Counted from the stretch's first letter, positions 22,090 through 33,973 are shown. The stretch is 64,000 nt of DNA from Podocnemis expansa (GCA_007922195.1 ML681991.1:47476743-47540742); one strand, 5' to 3'. Notes: generated from the sequence alone by a model not told the origin. Numbers and translations: made by a program.

Positions 22090-23720
22090 CACTAGGTACG
22101 GGGGACTGGGGAGAAGAAGAGAGGCCCTTGGTGACAGAAGGTCAGGTTAGGGACTGCTTAAAGAAACTAGATGTGCACAAGTCCATGGGGCCGGATGAAC
22201 TGCATCCGAGGGTGCTGAGGGAGCTGGCTGATGAGATAGCAGTACCGTTGGCCATTATCTTTGAAAACTCGTGGCGAACGGGGGAGGTGCCAGAGGACTG
22301 GAAAAAAGCAAATATAGTACCTATCTTCAAGAAAGGCAAAAAGGAGGATCCAGGGAATTACAGACCTGTCAGCCTCACCTCAATCCCTGGAAAAATCATG
22401 GAGCAGCTTCTCAAAGAATCCATCCTGAAACACTTGGAGGAACGTAGAGTAATCAGGAACAGTCAGCATGGATTTACCAAGGGTAAATCATGCCTGACCA
22501 ACCTCATCGCCTTCTATGATGAGATGACTGGATTTGTGGATGCAGGAAGAGCCGTTGATGTGATATACCTTGACTTTAGCAAGGCTTTTGACACAGTTTC
22601 CAACAGCATTCTCATTGGCAAATTAAGGAAGTATGGGTTAGATGCGTGGACTGTAAGGTGGATAGAAAACTGGCTAGAACAACGGTTTCAGCGCGTAGGA
22701 ATCAATGGCTCCATGTCAAGTTGGCAGGCAGTAACAAGTGGTGTGCCCCAGGGGTCGGTCCTGGGGCCAGTTCTGTTCAATGTTTTCATTAATGATCTGG
22801 ATGATGGGATAGATTGCACACTTAGTAAGTTTGCAGATGATACCAAACTGGGGGGAACGGTAGACACCCTAGAGGGCAGAGACAGGATTCAGGGAGACCT
22901 AGACAAACTGGAGCAGTGGGCCAAGAGGAATCTCATGAGGTTCAACAAGGATAAGTGTAAAATCCTGCACTTGGGACGAAAAAACCCCATGTACTGCTAC
23001 AGGCTGGGGAGTGATCAGCTAAATAGCAGCACTGGAGAAAAGGACCTGGGAGTCATGGTGGATGGGAAGCTGGATATGAGTCAGCAGTGTGCTCTTGCTG
23101 CCAAAAAGGCCAATGGCATACTGGGCTGCATCAGAAGAAGTGTTGCCAGCAGATCAAGGGATGTGATCATTCCCCTCTATTCTGCACTAGTGAGGCCACA
23201 TCTGGAATACTGTGTCCAGTTTTGGGCTCCCCACTACAAAAAGGACATGGACAAATTAGAGAGACTCCAGAGGAGGGCAACCAAAATGATCAAAGGGCTG
23301 GAGCACAAGCCCTATGAAGAAAGACTGAAGGAACTAGGCTTATTTAGCCTGCAGAAGAGAAGACTGGGGGGGGATTTGATAGCAACCTTCAACTACTTGA
23401 AGGGTTGCTCCAAGGAGGAGGGAGCTCGACTGTTCTCGGTAGTAACAGAGGGCAGAACGAGAAGCAATGGTTTCAAGTTACAGCTGGGGCGGTCCAGGCT
23501 GGATATTAGGAAAAACTTCCTTACTAGGCGAGTGGTGAAGCATTGGAATAAGCTGCCTAGGGAGGTGGTGGAATCTCCATCTCTGGAGGTGTTCAAGGCC
23601 CAGCTGGACAAAACCCTGAGTGGGATGATCTAATGGGAGTGGTCCTGCTTTTTTTGGCAGGGGGTTGGACTAGATGACCTCATGGGGTCCCTTCCAACCC
23701 TATGATTCTATGATTCTATG
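22090..23720 (+). mobile_element. CR1 LINE, 5'-truncated, long open RT frame
   Basis: CR1-family non-LTR retrotransposon lacking its 5' part (ORF1 and endonuclease). The 3' end is intact: GGTTGGACTAGATGACCTC, CCCTTCCAACCC, and a terminal ATTCTATGATTCTATGA repeat at 23704-23720. This is the least diverged LINE in the window. Confidence 0.95.
22128..23633 (+). CDS. CR1 ORF2 C-terminal part: reverse transcriptase
   Basis: About 501 codons are open, with no stop before the TAA near 23631. The first codon of the open segment is not an ATG; this is the interior of a longer ancestral ORF2 of roughly 900-1000 residues, and the endonuclease domain is missing. RT motifs in order: [34 protein letters not shown], motif [27 protein letters not shown], motif [10 protein letters not shown] with both catalytic aspartates, then the C-terminal [14 protein letters not shown] and RATKMIKGL blocks. 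An intact frame suggests a relatively recent insertion. Without its 5' half it cannot be autonomous. It is a transposon protein, not a host gene. Confidence 0.92.
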   Translation: MVTEGQVRDCLKKLDVHKSMGPDELHPRVLRELADEIAVPLAIIFENSWRTGEVPEDWKKANIVPIFKKGKKEDPGNYRPVSLTSIPGKIMEQLLKESILKHLEERRVIRNSQHGFTKGKSCLTNLIAFYDEMTGFVDAGRAVDVIYLDFSKAFDTVSNSILIGKLRKYGLDAWTVRWIENWLEQRFQRVGINGSMSSWQAVTSGVPQGSVLGPVLFNVFINDLDDGIDCTLSKFADDTKLGGTVDTLEGRDRIQGDLDKLEQWAKRNLMRFNKDKCKILHLGRKNPMYCYRLGSDQLNSSTGEKDLGVMVDGKLDMSQQCALAAKKANGILGCIRRSVASRSRDVIIPLYSALVRPHLEYCVQFWAPHYKKDMDKLERLQRRATKMIKGLEHKPYEERLKELGLFSLQKRRLGGDLIATFNYLKGCSKEEGARLFSVVTEGRTRSNGFKLQLGRSRLDIRKNFLTRRVVKHWNKLPREVVESPSLEVFKAQLDKTLSGMI

Positions 23721-26067
23721 ACCCCACCCTACTCCAGGCAGGCTGTCTGCAGACTGACTGTGCTGAAGGCCCCGAGAGAAGGTTCCCCTCCAGATCCCCT
23801 AGTCTGTCAGCAGGACCAGGACACCCCTTACACTTGTAGTGACAGCTTTCTAACAAACCACCTAGTCATCCAGGTATAAGCCATGGCTGAAGGAAGACAG
23901 CACCTCTGTGGCCATAAAACTATCTTTATGATACTCAAGTGTGTTTACACTGGCTTTAAAGCATAGCTTATAAAATATCTAGCCTGCTTTATCTCTCCAG
24001 AGATAAAGGCTTGCTGCAATAATTACTTGAAGTCTTCAATGGCAAGTTGTAAATACACTGCAACTGACAGGTGTTAAACCCATATGGGTCAAAAAGGCAA
24101 ACAAACTACTTGGACCTTATCAAAGAGCAGGATAACAGTCTGTCAGGGGGAAAAGATTATCTTCAGAACAAACCAAGAAGGAATTTGATGGATTAAAGAC
24201 AATCCTGACTTGAAAAGAACATCTAAGAGCTCTTTATGCAGGATCTAAACAGCTGATGCTGTGGATCGTTATCAGAATCCATAAAAGTGGGACTTTCTCA
24301 CATCTGTCTTTATAGCCAAAAATTCCCTTTAAACTTTAGCGGTTCCTGATTGAGAGGAAACCTGACCCAGACCACTCTCAAAGGCTTTCTTCCAGCCCTT
24401 TTTTAAAACGTCACTGATGTCTGCGAAATGGTTTGTAGAGAATATGGCTGATTTCTCCCAATGTCCTGTTTTCTTTCTGTGGAGTATGGCACTTTGATTA
24501 CTGCTTAACTGCCTGAAGCTTGATCTAGCCCAGCATTTCTCAAATGCAGCCACCATGGCCATAGGGGGATTTTTCTTATCGCCAAAGCGTCCTGGGTAGT
24601 GACTGGTGGGGGCAAACCAGCAGCCCCTTCCTTGGGGTCACTGGCAGATGTTGGTGTGGCAATACCCAGTGGTGGAGCTTCAGATTCCCTCTCCCATCCA
24701 CGCAGCAAGCACTCACCCCCGCACAGATCTGGCAGCCTCAGGCCTTACCTGGCTCCCAACACATTTCTCCTGGGCACCAGGCAGCCTGGGGTGGGGTGGC
24801 GCTTGGACAATTTAACGTCTCTGGCCCTGAGCATGCTTCAGATGCACGTGCAGGGCTGGATGGAGTAGGTGACACTGGTGGGACAGTCACATACGCAATA
24901 GCATCAGCCGGGTGGCCTGGCCAGGTAAGGGAATTGGGGTTAAGGCATAAGCGAGTGGGATAAGGAGGAAAGAAGGGGTCGGTCTGGGGCTGGGAGCAGA
25001 AGCAGGAGATTGACTGGGCTCAGGGCTCTGGGGTTGGAAGCAGAAGTGGGAGATTGGATTGGCTTGGGGCTCCAGGGCTGGGAGCAGAAGCAGGGGATTG
25101 GAGTGGCTCAGGGCTGTGGGGCTGGGCGCAAAAGCAGGCAATCGGCTCATGCCATGGGGAAGCCAGCGGGGGTGAGGGTTGGAGAGGGAGAAGGTAGGGT
25201 CCAGGTGTGGGAGCAGAAGTGGGGGATCTGCTCATACCACGGGGAACCTAGCAGGGGTGAGGAAACGTGTAAGGAAACATATTGTTTCCCTTTCAACTCA
25301 TTGCTGCCAGATAGATAGACACAACACACAGATTCCATCCCAGACTCAGAATAAACACAGAGAACTCTACAGAACCTTATGCTACTTTATTAGCGTACAG
25401 CATTTCTACAGCACTTTCCATCCCAGAATGTCTCAATGGCTCACTATACTAGGCATTCACACATACTTGACTCTGTGGTATCCATGAGCCACACCTCACC
25501 TTATGCTCACATTTAAGTGAATGGCTCTGACAATACATTATAGGCAAACTACATGCCCTCCCATTTTGATATCTTTACCAAGTGCTATAAGCAATGGCTT
25601 CTGGAGGAGGTGTCCCCTCCAGGACATCCAGGTATTTTAGAACAGCTGTCTCTTCAGTTGGAAGCTGACAAAGGAAAATTCAAAGCTTGCAGACAAGACC
25701 AACACAAAACTGGCAGATGGGGATTGTTGCTGAGAGAGAAGGCAGGCTGATCTAACTTTTTCTATAAAGTGGAAAAACTGTCATTGACTTTAATTTAAAC
25801 ATTAGCTCAAGTAATATATAGGCCTAAATCAGGGTGACTTCATTTAGCACGGGCAGTGAGATCTAGTCAGAACTGGCACATTCATTAGGAATCTCTGAAA
25901 AATAATAGGATTGTATTGGCTATTTGTGATCATCAGCTCTTATTGGTGTAATTTCTCACACATTTTCTTTATATATTTTCCCATCTTCTAAAGGTGAGCT
26001 GAAATTACAGACAACCAAAAAACCACCATCCATCCCACAAAGCAGCTTGACACATTCATAGCACAAA
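23721..26067. other. no gene; short tandem repeat at 24930-25260
   Basis: 23883-23985 is similar to 62800-62910 (CATAAAACTATCTTTATGA, AAGTGTGTTTACAC) and may be the far edge of the segmental duplication. 24930-25260 holds five or six diverged units of about 60 bp with GGGCTGGGAGCAGAAGCAGG. No coding region is supported. Confidence 0.45.
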
Positions 26068-27012
26068 ATGTCAAAGCGTACATCAAACAGTTTGGTGCAA
26101 GACAATTGTGGTGACATCAAGAAATGTAAAGCTACTGGAAGTTTTAAGCAGGCATGGCCAAATGAATGAATTGCAACTGAGACTGTGGAATCTGGAGAGG
26201 TGCAGTATGTCAGATTGGATCAGCTATTTTCTTACTCTGAGAACAGTGGTGTATTATGCTTGTCATGTGCGGAAGCCAAGGCCAGCTGTGACTTTGCTGA
26301 AGGAAAGACATGGAGTTCATTGAAGATTGACTATTTGACGAGGCATCTCAGTCAGAAAGTGCACCTGGAGGGAGTCTGCAAGTTGTGAAAAATTAAACTA
26401 AGAAGTGGAATAAACAATTTAATGATGGATTCAGCTAATGACAGGAAGACTAGAGTGGATTTCAGTGAGCGACAACGTAGCCAAGCTGAACAGGTGAAAA
26501 TACTGATAGACAATGTACTGCTTGGCATTTCCACAAATTCTTCAATGCTGACTGTTGTAGCCTGGAATGATCACATGGCAAAATATGTTACACTTCCAGA
26601 AAGCTGGCGCAGTAAGAATTATGCATTCGAATTTGTTGAATGTTTTAACCATGTCGTACAGTGAAATGTAATGAATGAAATTTGTGATGCTGCATGCTGA
26701 TTGTAGATGAAAGTACCGATATTTCAGCAAGTAAAATGTTGATTCTCTACATTAAGTATCATTTTTCCAAAGCCCAGAGTTACAAAACAATGTTTGCAGG
26801 AGTCGTGCAGCTAACAGTTTGTGATAGTCAGTCGATTTGTACAGCTATAAAACAGTTTTATGCTGACAACAAACTGGATTTGCAAAGAATGGTAATGTTC
26901 CCATCCGATGAATCTTCAGTTATGTTAGGCAAACGCAAAGGAGTTTCAGCATTACTGAAGGAAGAAATTCCACATCTCAGTGAACAGCACTGTGTTGCTC
27001 ACCGGGAAGATC
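26068..27012 (+). pseudogene. hAT transposase-like (ZNF862-type) pseudogene, 5' part
   Basis: From an ATG at 26068 (MSKRTSNSLVQDN) one frame runs to about 26690 with three in-frame stops (about 26157, 26386, 26664). It encodes LFSYSENSGVLCLSC, AEGKTWSSLKIDYLTRHLSQ and KVHLEGVCKL. This is the TTF/BED-like zinc finger wording of ZNF862/KIAA1586-type hAT-derived proteins. After a frameshift another frame (26694 on) gives VDESTDIS, KMLILYIKYHF and LGKRKGVSALLKEEIPHLSE with QHCVAHRE. These are core blocks of the transposase RNase-H-like fold. The reading is cut at about 27013 by an insertion. It is dead as a gene. It may be a copy of an autonomous hAT source or of a retrocopied host gene. Confidence 0.75.
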
Positions 27013-27812
27013 TAAGTTCCAAAGGGGCAGCTGTGTTAGTCTAGTAAAGCAAAAAAAGCAAAGAGTCATGTAGCACTAAAAGACTAAGGCTATGTCTACA
27101 CACAAGGTTTTATTTCGAAATAACTCATTCCGAAATGACTTATTTCAAAATAAAACCTTTATTTCAAAACCACTTATTTCGAAGTAAAAAAAAAATTTAG
27201 TTTGAAATAAGGGAAACCCTGAAAGTGAAATAGGAGGTCCTATGTGTGGACTTGCTATTTCACATCAGGAGAGGGGCAACCTGGGAGGTGTGGCTACATG
27301 GCCCCTTGTGGGCCATGTTGCCACCAACCAGGGCTGAGGGGGGGAGAGGGCTTGCCAGGAGCCTGTGGGTGCCATGGCTCCCCAAGCTCCTGCCCAGGTC
27401 GGGGGAGCTGCAAGGGGTGAGCTGCCCTGCCTGCAGCTACCCCATGGGGGGCTGCAGTCCCCCCAAGCTGGGCGCAGGGTGAGCCACGGGGCTCCCTGCC
27501 GCTGCAGCTGCTGAGCCCGGGGTCTGGGGAGCCTGTGGGATCCGGCTCCCCGCAGCTGCAGCCGCTCAGCCGCCAGGGCTCTGGGGAGCCGGGTCAGGAC
27601 TGCAGCCCTGGCGGTGGGGAAAAGCCAGGCACCCTGGCACCCCAGCCACCCCCCAAGGGGTGCAGCCCCTCAGACCATAGTGGGGTGAGCCACCACAGCT
27701 GCAGCTCACCCTGCCACGGCTGCGGCCCTGAGAACCTGGGCACGGTGTGAGCCCCTGCCGCTGGGGCCAGCCCAGCCAGAGACACCCCTGATTCCTGGTC
27801 CAGTTGGTTGAT
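27013..27812. mobile_element. composite repeat insertion inside the hAT transposase remnant
   Basis: Starts with the Penelope-type terminal words (AGTTCCAAAGGGGCAGCTG, AGTCATGTAGCAC). A Harbinger-type left end follows at 27087 (GGCTATGTCTACAC after TAA) with TTATTTCGAAATAA palindromes to about 27200. The rest, to about 27790, is a GC-rich block of uncertain origin whose right end I cannot place. Frames in the GC-rich part are compositional. Confidence 0.6.
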
Positions 27813-28130
27813 AGATGAGGCATGTTTCAAGCATCTAGTGCAGATGCTGAACGAGGCTTCAGTCTAATGAATAATATTAAGACAGAGCCTCGTAACAGGT
27901 TTGGTGTTTCTCATCTAGACATGCTAATGTGCATCAAGTCATATCTAATTGCTGGATTCAAGATTGACCTTGACTCTGTATATGCATTCTGAAAATGTGA
28001 CAAAGACAGGCATCAAAAACTGATGTGTAGATGATGGTAGAGGAGGCTTGGTAGGCAGCGTCATGGTTTCATATTTGTTTAATAAAAATGCTAAACTGAA
28101 ATACTGTGGTTTTATTAATTTACTAAAGTT
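27813..28130 (+). pseudogene. hAT transposase-like pseudogene, C-terminal part and 3' flank
   Basis: A frame encodes SSADAERGFSLMNNIKTEP followed by RNRFGVSHLDMLMCIKSYL. This is the hAT C-terminal dimerisation block (AERGFSLMN). A TGA near 27990 ends the frame, and an AATAAA at about 28080 lies beyond it. The central part of the transposase between the AHRE block and this block is missing. Confidence 0.72.
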
Positions 28131-28155
28131 TGAACAAAAAGACAACATCTATGAA

Positions 28156-28344
28156 ATGTTCCCTCTCTAAGCTGGTGATGCAAATGAGTAAGTTATGGAA
28201 GCACTTGGGGAGCTAATGGGCAGTGGCTCAGGGGCCCAGTCCCGGGTCAGAGAGTGGGTATGGAACTTGCTCAGCTGCATCCACAAATTGCTCAGCTGCA
28301 TCCATAAGTTGCTCAGCTGCATCATCAGCTTAGAGGGAACATTG
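28156..28344. mobile_element. hAT-type MITE (TGTTCCCTCTAAGCT family)
   Basis: Inverted ends AATGTTCCCTCTCTAAGCT and AGCTTAGAGGGAACATTG. Inside are tandem TTGCTCAGCTGCATCCATAA units. The same family is present at 34092-34259 and 57231-57774. Confidence 0.75.
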
Positions 28345-29280
28345 CACTAGAGTAGCGCACCTCCCCGCTCGTTCAAGGACTGGTCAAACCAATGTCTGTC
28401 CTGCTTCGTGATGGGGTTTTTAAAATCACCAAGGCTCATTGGCAGACACCTTTCTCAGTCCTGCCAGTATTGAAAACAGCAGAGCAGAAGTCCCACATCC
28501 TCCCGGGCGGGTTTGGCTTTCTGTTCAGCCACCCCACTGCTGGTTCACTCATGGTTGACACCATGAACCAGAAGGAGAGGCAGGGCTAACTGGTGGCAAT
28601 GCCCAAGAACAAGGAGGCCAAGAAACTAGACCTTTTTGGGAAAAAAGTCTACTCCACCTCAACGCTCCAGCTCCGTATCGCCAACTAGTAGGCGTTCATA
28701 GGGTGATACATTTTCAACCTTTGGAGATCATGGAGTGCTTCAGGGACCTACTCCCCTGTGAGCACATGAGGGATTATGAGACCTTGGTGGAGGAGGGCCT
28801 GATGACTTCTTGGGACAAATCAGACACGGTGAGTTGTGGCACGGTGTTGGGAGTGGCCATGAGGAGGGTGGCCTGGCTGCAGTGCTCTGGCCTCCCCCCC
28901 AGATGCAGCAGGTCTTTCAAGACCTATCCTTTGAAGGGCCCATGCTGTTTGCTAAGCCCACGGACTCTAAGCTGCACAGCATGAAAAACTCAATGGCCAC
29001 CTTGAGGTCACTGCGAAGGTACACCCCCCACACTGCCAGGTGCTTCTTTTGTGCCCAACAATCCCAGCAACAGCCACAACATCATCATCAGGAGGAACAG
29101 CAGGGCTCGAGGCACAGGCCCTACCAGCCTCCTCTGTATCGCTACTCAGGAAGCGACAGGGACATGAGCCATGGGGAGAGAGGCCCCGGAGAACAGGACA
29201 ACCCTCAGACACCCCGTGTGTGTGTGTGGGGGGGGGGTAACAGCTCCCACCCCACAAACCAGAGGCAGAGGTTCTGACCT
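28345..29280 (+). pseudogene. DIRS-A gag-like remnant
   Basis: Three frames carry successive gag blocks of turtle and fish DIRS elements: KAHWQTPFSVLP and FLFSHPTAGSLMVDT, then KKLDLFGKKVYSTSTLQLRI, MRDYETLVEEGLM, and FQDLSFEGPMLFAKPTDSKL. The 5' part of the element is missing; it abuts a hAT MITE. Frameshifts and stops make it non-functional. Confidence 0.72.
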
Positions 29281-29355
29281 TGTGCCCAAAGACTGTGCAC
29301 TATCCATCCACCAGCCCCTCCACTCAGGAAACCAACTAGGCCCCTTTTACCACCA

Positions 29356-30684
29356 GTGTGCCAAAATCACATCAGACTGTTCGATCCTAGGAGCAGTTGC
29401 CAGGGGCTACTCCATCCAGTTCAGATTGAAACCTCAGGGCAGAAAACTGCCCCACCCCCCCACAACCTTCGAGACCCCTCTCATGAGCTCCTCCTACAAC
29501 AGCAGTGCAAGAAACTACTCTACGTTGATGAGATAGAGAAGGTCCCCATAAGAGAGCGAGAGAAGGGGATCTACTCGCACTACTTTCTGGTTCCCAAAGC
29601 CAACGGCAACCTGAGACCCATACTAGACCTCAGGGCCCTAAACAGACACTTAAAGAAAATAAAGTTCTGCATGGTGTCCCTGTCTCAGATCATCCTGGCC
29701 TTAGACCCTGGGGATTAGTACGTGGCCCTAGACCTCCGTGACGCCTACTTCCACATCTCTGTAAGACTTGAATGTAGAAGGTTCCTCTGCTTCATGGTAG
29801 GAGGGAAACAATTCAAGTTTACCTCACTCCCCTTCTAATTATCCCTGGCCCCAAGAATGTTTACCAAGTGCATAGTGGTGGTGGCGGTGCACTTGAGGAA
29901 ACAGGATGAGAGGCTATACCCATACCTGGATGACTAGCTAATAAGAGGGAGGTCCAAGCACCATGTCAGGCACAGGATCCTTGCGACCAGACAGCTGTGC
30001 AAGCGCTCGGAACTGATCATAAACCTAGAGAAGTCAAAATTCTCCCTAACAAGGAGAATAGAGTTCATTGGGGCCCTCTTCGACTCAATAGAGGGCAGAG
30101 CATCGCTGCCTCTGTCCAGGTTTCGATCCATGTCCACCATCATTTCAGAACTCCACTGTGCCCCACCCATGATGGCCAGGTGCTGCCTTCAGCTTTTGGG
30201 CCACATGATGGTCTCTACAGCTGTTATAAAGAAGGCCTGCCTCTGGATGAGACCATTCCAGCTGTGGCTGGTGTCAGTATACCACCCTTGGCAACACTCT
30301 CTGAACAAGGTGGTCACTGTCCCTTCCCAGGTCCTGGTGGAACTAGAGATAGGGCAGGACGAGAAATTTGCCTGCATGGGGGTCCCATTCAAGATCATGA
30401 ACCCCTCAGTTACTATCATCACAGATGCCTCCAACAGGGGCTGGAGGGCCCACATCACAGGGGGACTATCCACCCAAGGGACTTGGTCAACCAGAGAATC
30501 CTTCCTACACATAAATGTGAAGGAGCTCAGGGTGATCTGCCTGGCATGTGCAGCCCTCCTGGACATAATAAAAAGGAAGAATGAACAGATCTTGACGGAT
30601 AATGTAGTGGCTATGTTCTATATGACCCATCAAGGAGGGGCACGCTCCCCTGCATTGTGCAGGGAGGCATCTTGCCCATGCTAG
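29356..30684 (+). pseudogene. DIRS-A reverse transcriptase / RNase H
   Basis: One frame runs over about 1.3 kb with only three internal stops, at 29716 (TAG), 29836 (TAA) and 29935 (TAG). RT landmarks: NLRPILDLRALNRHLKK, VALDLRDAYFHIS (motif A), LAPRMFTK, LYPYLDD (motif C, both Asp present), KSKFSLTRRIEFIGALF. RNase H landmarks: TDASNRGWRAHI, STRESFLHINVKELRVI and LTDNVVAMFYM. Two of the stops sit where related elements have Trp (GDWYVALD, LDDWLI), consistent with TGG to TAG changes. DIRS RTs copy an element that integrates by a tyrosine recombinase rather than an integrase. Confidence 0.82.
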
Positions 30685-30936
30685 CTGGCCCTGAGGTACA
30701 AGTTCACCCCAACAGCAGCTCACCTCCCAGGGTCGTCTAACTTCCAAGTAGACTCATTAAGCAGGGACTTTCTCTCTCACCACGAGTGGGCCCTATACCC
30801 AAAAGTATAGTGTGTTTGAACATTGGGGGACATTCCAAATGGACCTTTCTGAAATGTACCAGAACCAGAAACGCCCCCAGTTCTGCTCACTACGAGGGAA
30901 GGGAAAAGTTTCCCTGTCAGATGTGCTCCTCATCCC

Positions 30937-31559
30937 ATGGGGGAGGGCATTGATGTACACTTTTCCCCCAGTAGCCCTCATCCACAGAGTCCAGCTCAAG
31001 GTGAAAAGGGACAGAGCAGACCTAATCTTGATAGCCTCGTTGTGGTCCAGGCAACCCTGGAACTCAACACCGTGGGACCTCTCAATATCCCCACTGGTAT
31101 GCCTTTAAGCCAAGGAGGATCTACTGATGCAGGATTCAGGCTGTCTGTGACACCCGAATCCCCAAATCTTGTACCTGATGGTGTGAAGACAGTATGGCTA
31201 AATGCCGCTGAAAGACTCTGCTCACAAAAGGTCCAGCAGGTACTGATCGGTAGCCAAAAATCCTCCACTAGGGCTACCTATAGTGCCAAGTGGAAATGGT
31301 TTTCTATCTGGGCTAAATCTAAGGGAGTACCCATGAAGTCAGCCCCTATCCACTGTGTACTTGACTACCTGCTGGACCTGAAAGAGAAAGGTCTTTCAAC
31401 CCCCTCTCTTAAGGTCCACCCAGTTGCTATTTCAGCTCTACATGAGATGGTGGATGGGTTCTCAGTGTTCTCCCACCCCACCACAGTGAGATTCCTAAAG
31501 GGAGTAGAAAGTTTTCCCAAACCCTAGCACCCCTACCCCATGCTGGGACCTGAACATGG
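30937..31559 (+). pseudogene. DIRS-A tyrosine recombinase, N-terminal part
   Basis: Encodes STRATYSAKWKWFSIWAKSK, LDYLLDLKEKGLSTPSLKVH and TTVRFLKGVESF, the core-binding domain wording of DIRS recombinases. A stop follows FPKP in this frame. In a neighbouring frame WDLNMVLQ continues up to the insertion point at 31567. The reading picks up again at 34268 after the hAT-type insertion. Confidence 0.78.
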
Positions 31560-32084
31560 TACTCCAGCAATGTTCCTTGTAAGCTGCGCACGCGCGCAGC
31601 AATTACTCACCAACGCACAGATCGCTGGTACCTCTTAACACTACACCGGCAGCGCACAGCCAACAGCCATGGACCCTAGCAAGCCAGAAGACACAGTCTT
31701 CCGGCTCGCAGAGGGCTGTGTCTGGCGAGGTCACTTTGAAATTTCCCACCCTGATGATGGTTGGAGCAGCAGCAGCCTGTGGCCAGGGAGCAGCTCCAGC
31801 AGCCAGCCAAGCAGGAAGGGGAGATTTTAGCTGGGTTGGAGTGGGGAATGTGGAAAATGTGGTGGTGGGGGTCAGCTGGGAAGGCGCCTGGGCCTTGGGG
31901 AAGTGGGTGGGGAAGGAATCCAACCACAGGTTGGCCGGAGAAACCAGTAGCTGGGCGGGGAAGGCTCTTGGCCAGGGGTTGGGTAAACTACCCCTGCTGC
32001 AGTGGTTAGAGTGTAATTTGCTGGCCTCAGAGCCCTCCAGCATAGGTGCCCCCCCGTGTGGGTGGGCCACCCAGTAACCACCCC

Positions 32085-32294
32085 CAGACACACACACACA
32101 GATACCCCCAGACAGATAGACACACACACACAGCCAGACACACACAGAGGCACCCCCAGACAGACAGACAGACAGACAGACATACACACACAGAGGAACC
32201 CCCAGACAGACAGACAGGCACACACAGAGGCACCCCCAGACACACACATACACAAAGCCACCCCCAGAAAGACAGACAGACAGACAGAAAGAGG

Positions 32295-32337
<43 letters not shown>

Positions 32338-32412
32338 CCATCTCCAGACAGGCAGACAGACCCACACACATAGACAGAGCCACCCCCAGACAGACAGACA
32401 GACCCCCCCCCA
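32085..32412. repeat. CA/CAGA-rich microsatellite
   Basis: Interleaved (CA)n, (CAGA)n and CCCCCAGACAGACAGAC units. The long open frames on both strands are low-complexity artefacts. Confidence 0.95.
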
Positions 32413-32487
32413 CAGGGCCACTGATGCAAGTACTAAGCGACGTCAGCATAGCAACTCGGCTTGTACCCAGTATGTTGTATAATGAAC

Positions 32488-32715
32488 AAGGAGTCCTGTG
32501 GCACTTAAAGACTAACACTTATATTTATTGCATGAGCTTTTTTGGGAGAAAATCCCAGTTCATCAGACTTGCATTCTAAGTTCCTTCATCTTCAAAGCAT
32601 TGGATGAACTGGATTTTCTTCCACAAAAGCTCATGCAATAAATATAGTTGTTAGTCTTTAAGTGCCACAGGATCCTTCTTTGTTTTACTGAACTAAACTA
32701 ACACAGCTGACCCTT
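32488..32715 (-). mobile_element. Penelope-like terminal fragment, inverted halves
   Basis: Carries AAGGAGTCCTGTGGCACTT and its complement at opposite ends. On the minus strand, at about 32575-32530, it reads CTGATGA, an ACTGGGA/TCCCA stem, then AAAAAGCTCATGC. The CTGATGA core is the exact hammerhead consensus, while the GAAA box reads AAAA. Confidence 0.6.
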
Positions 32716-32976
32716 TGGATCTTGAAAGGATGTTGTATTTCACCTAATGGAGTTTTTTAAACTTCTTCATTCCTGAAATAGATGAGCACCATAGTGTGGA
32801 TACACAGAATGTATATCACTCTTAACTTCATGTGAATGCATCTTCATTTCTTTAGTGTTATGTGTAAACATTCTGGCTCAATATAACTTCACAACAGTGC
32901 AACAATGTTCTCTATAAAGGGTTGTAAGCAGATTTCATTGCAATAAATTAGCAGCAACAGAGCAGAAAAACATATC

Positions 32977-33424
32977 GGCTATGTCTACACGGCACTTTTA
33001 TTTCAAAATAACACTCGTTATTTTGAAATAAAAGAAATTAGGTCTACATGATGTTTTCTTATTTTGAAAGGACGGATCCCGTCCTTTCGAAATAAGAATT
33101 GTCATTTTGAAAAAGTAAAACCTGCCCCCCACCTCGAAACGGCTGTTATTTCGGAAGGGATATTTCGAAATAAAGCTGTTCTTTCGAAACAACACTGTGT
33201 AGACCTGTTGTTTCAAAAGAGCTGTTTTGAAAGAACAGGTCCAAACGGCTTTATTTTGAAATATCCCTTCCGAAATAACAGCTGTTTGGATTGCAGGCTT
33301 TCCCTTAATTCGAATTAACATTTTGTTAATTCGAATTAACTTATTTCGAAATAAGTATTTTATTTTGAAATAACTCATTTTGAAATCCTTATTTCGAAAT
33401 AACAATGCATGTGTAGACATAGCC
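32977..33424. mobile_element. PIF/Harbinger-like MITE
   Basis: Inverted ends GGCTATGTCTACACGG and CATGTGTAGACATAGCC with a 3-bp duplication ATC at 32974-32976 and 33425-33427. The interior is full of TTATTTCGAAATAA palindromes. Confidence 0.8.
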
Positions 33425-33802
33425 ATCCAGAAATTCTGTTCTTTCAATCTATTTTTCCTTTGCTATTCACAACACTGTATAATTGTACCCCTTCTTTTTG
33501 CATATTCTATTATGGGCCTTGTCAAAAAAAGAAAGGAAACTACTTGCTCCAGTAAATGGCAGTTTCGATTTCCAGCCTCTGCTAAATTGGTCATATGGGC
33601 AGGAAAATTAATAACTATGTATGGTAAAGACAGGGATATCAATAAGTTGTCTGTTGATAAAAGGCTCTACGATTTCAGGAAGGGTTAAATCTTAGGATCA
33701 GGATGAATTCTTAATTAAGAAGTATGTTTAATCAAGGATTACTGTCTGGCTCTGATTAAACTGTATGCCAGTTTTTATTTGGCTAATGTTTGACATAGTG
33801 CA

Positions 33803-33973
33803 GGGGTCTCAAACTCAAATTATCACGATGGCTGCATAAGGACTAGTATACTGGCCTGAGGGCTGCACCACTGAAACCTTTTCATACAGCAATATTGCAA
33901 ATACTGGTAACAATGGTGTCAGCACAGGCCACAGGAAATAGCTTTAGGGGCCAAGTGTTTGAGACCCTTGACT
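33803..33973. mobile_element. hAT-type MITE (CAGGGGTCTCAAACTC)
   Basis: Inverted ends CAGGGGTCTCAAACTC and GTGTTTGAGACCCTTG. Flanks ACATAGTG and ACTAGTAT allow a decayed 8-bp duplication. Confidence 0.7.

Noticed and set aside
31603..32579. Long open frames on both strands (up to 272 codons) with Cys/Val-rich or Thr/His-rich products
   Set aside because: They read through the CA/CAGA microsatellite. Low complexity on both strands explains the lack of stops.
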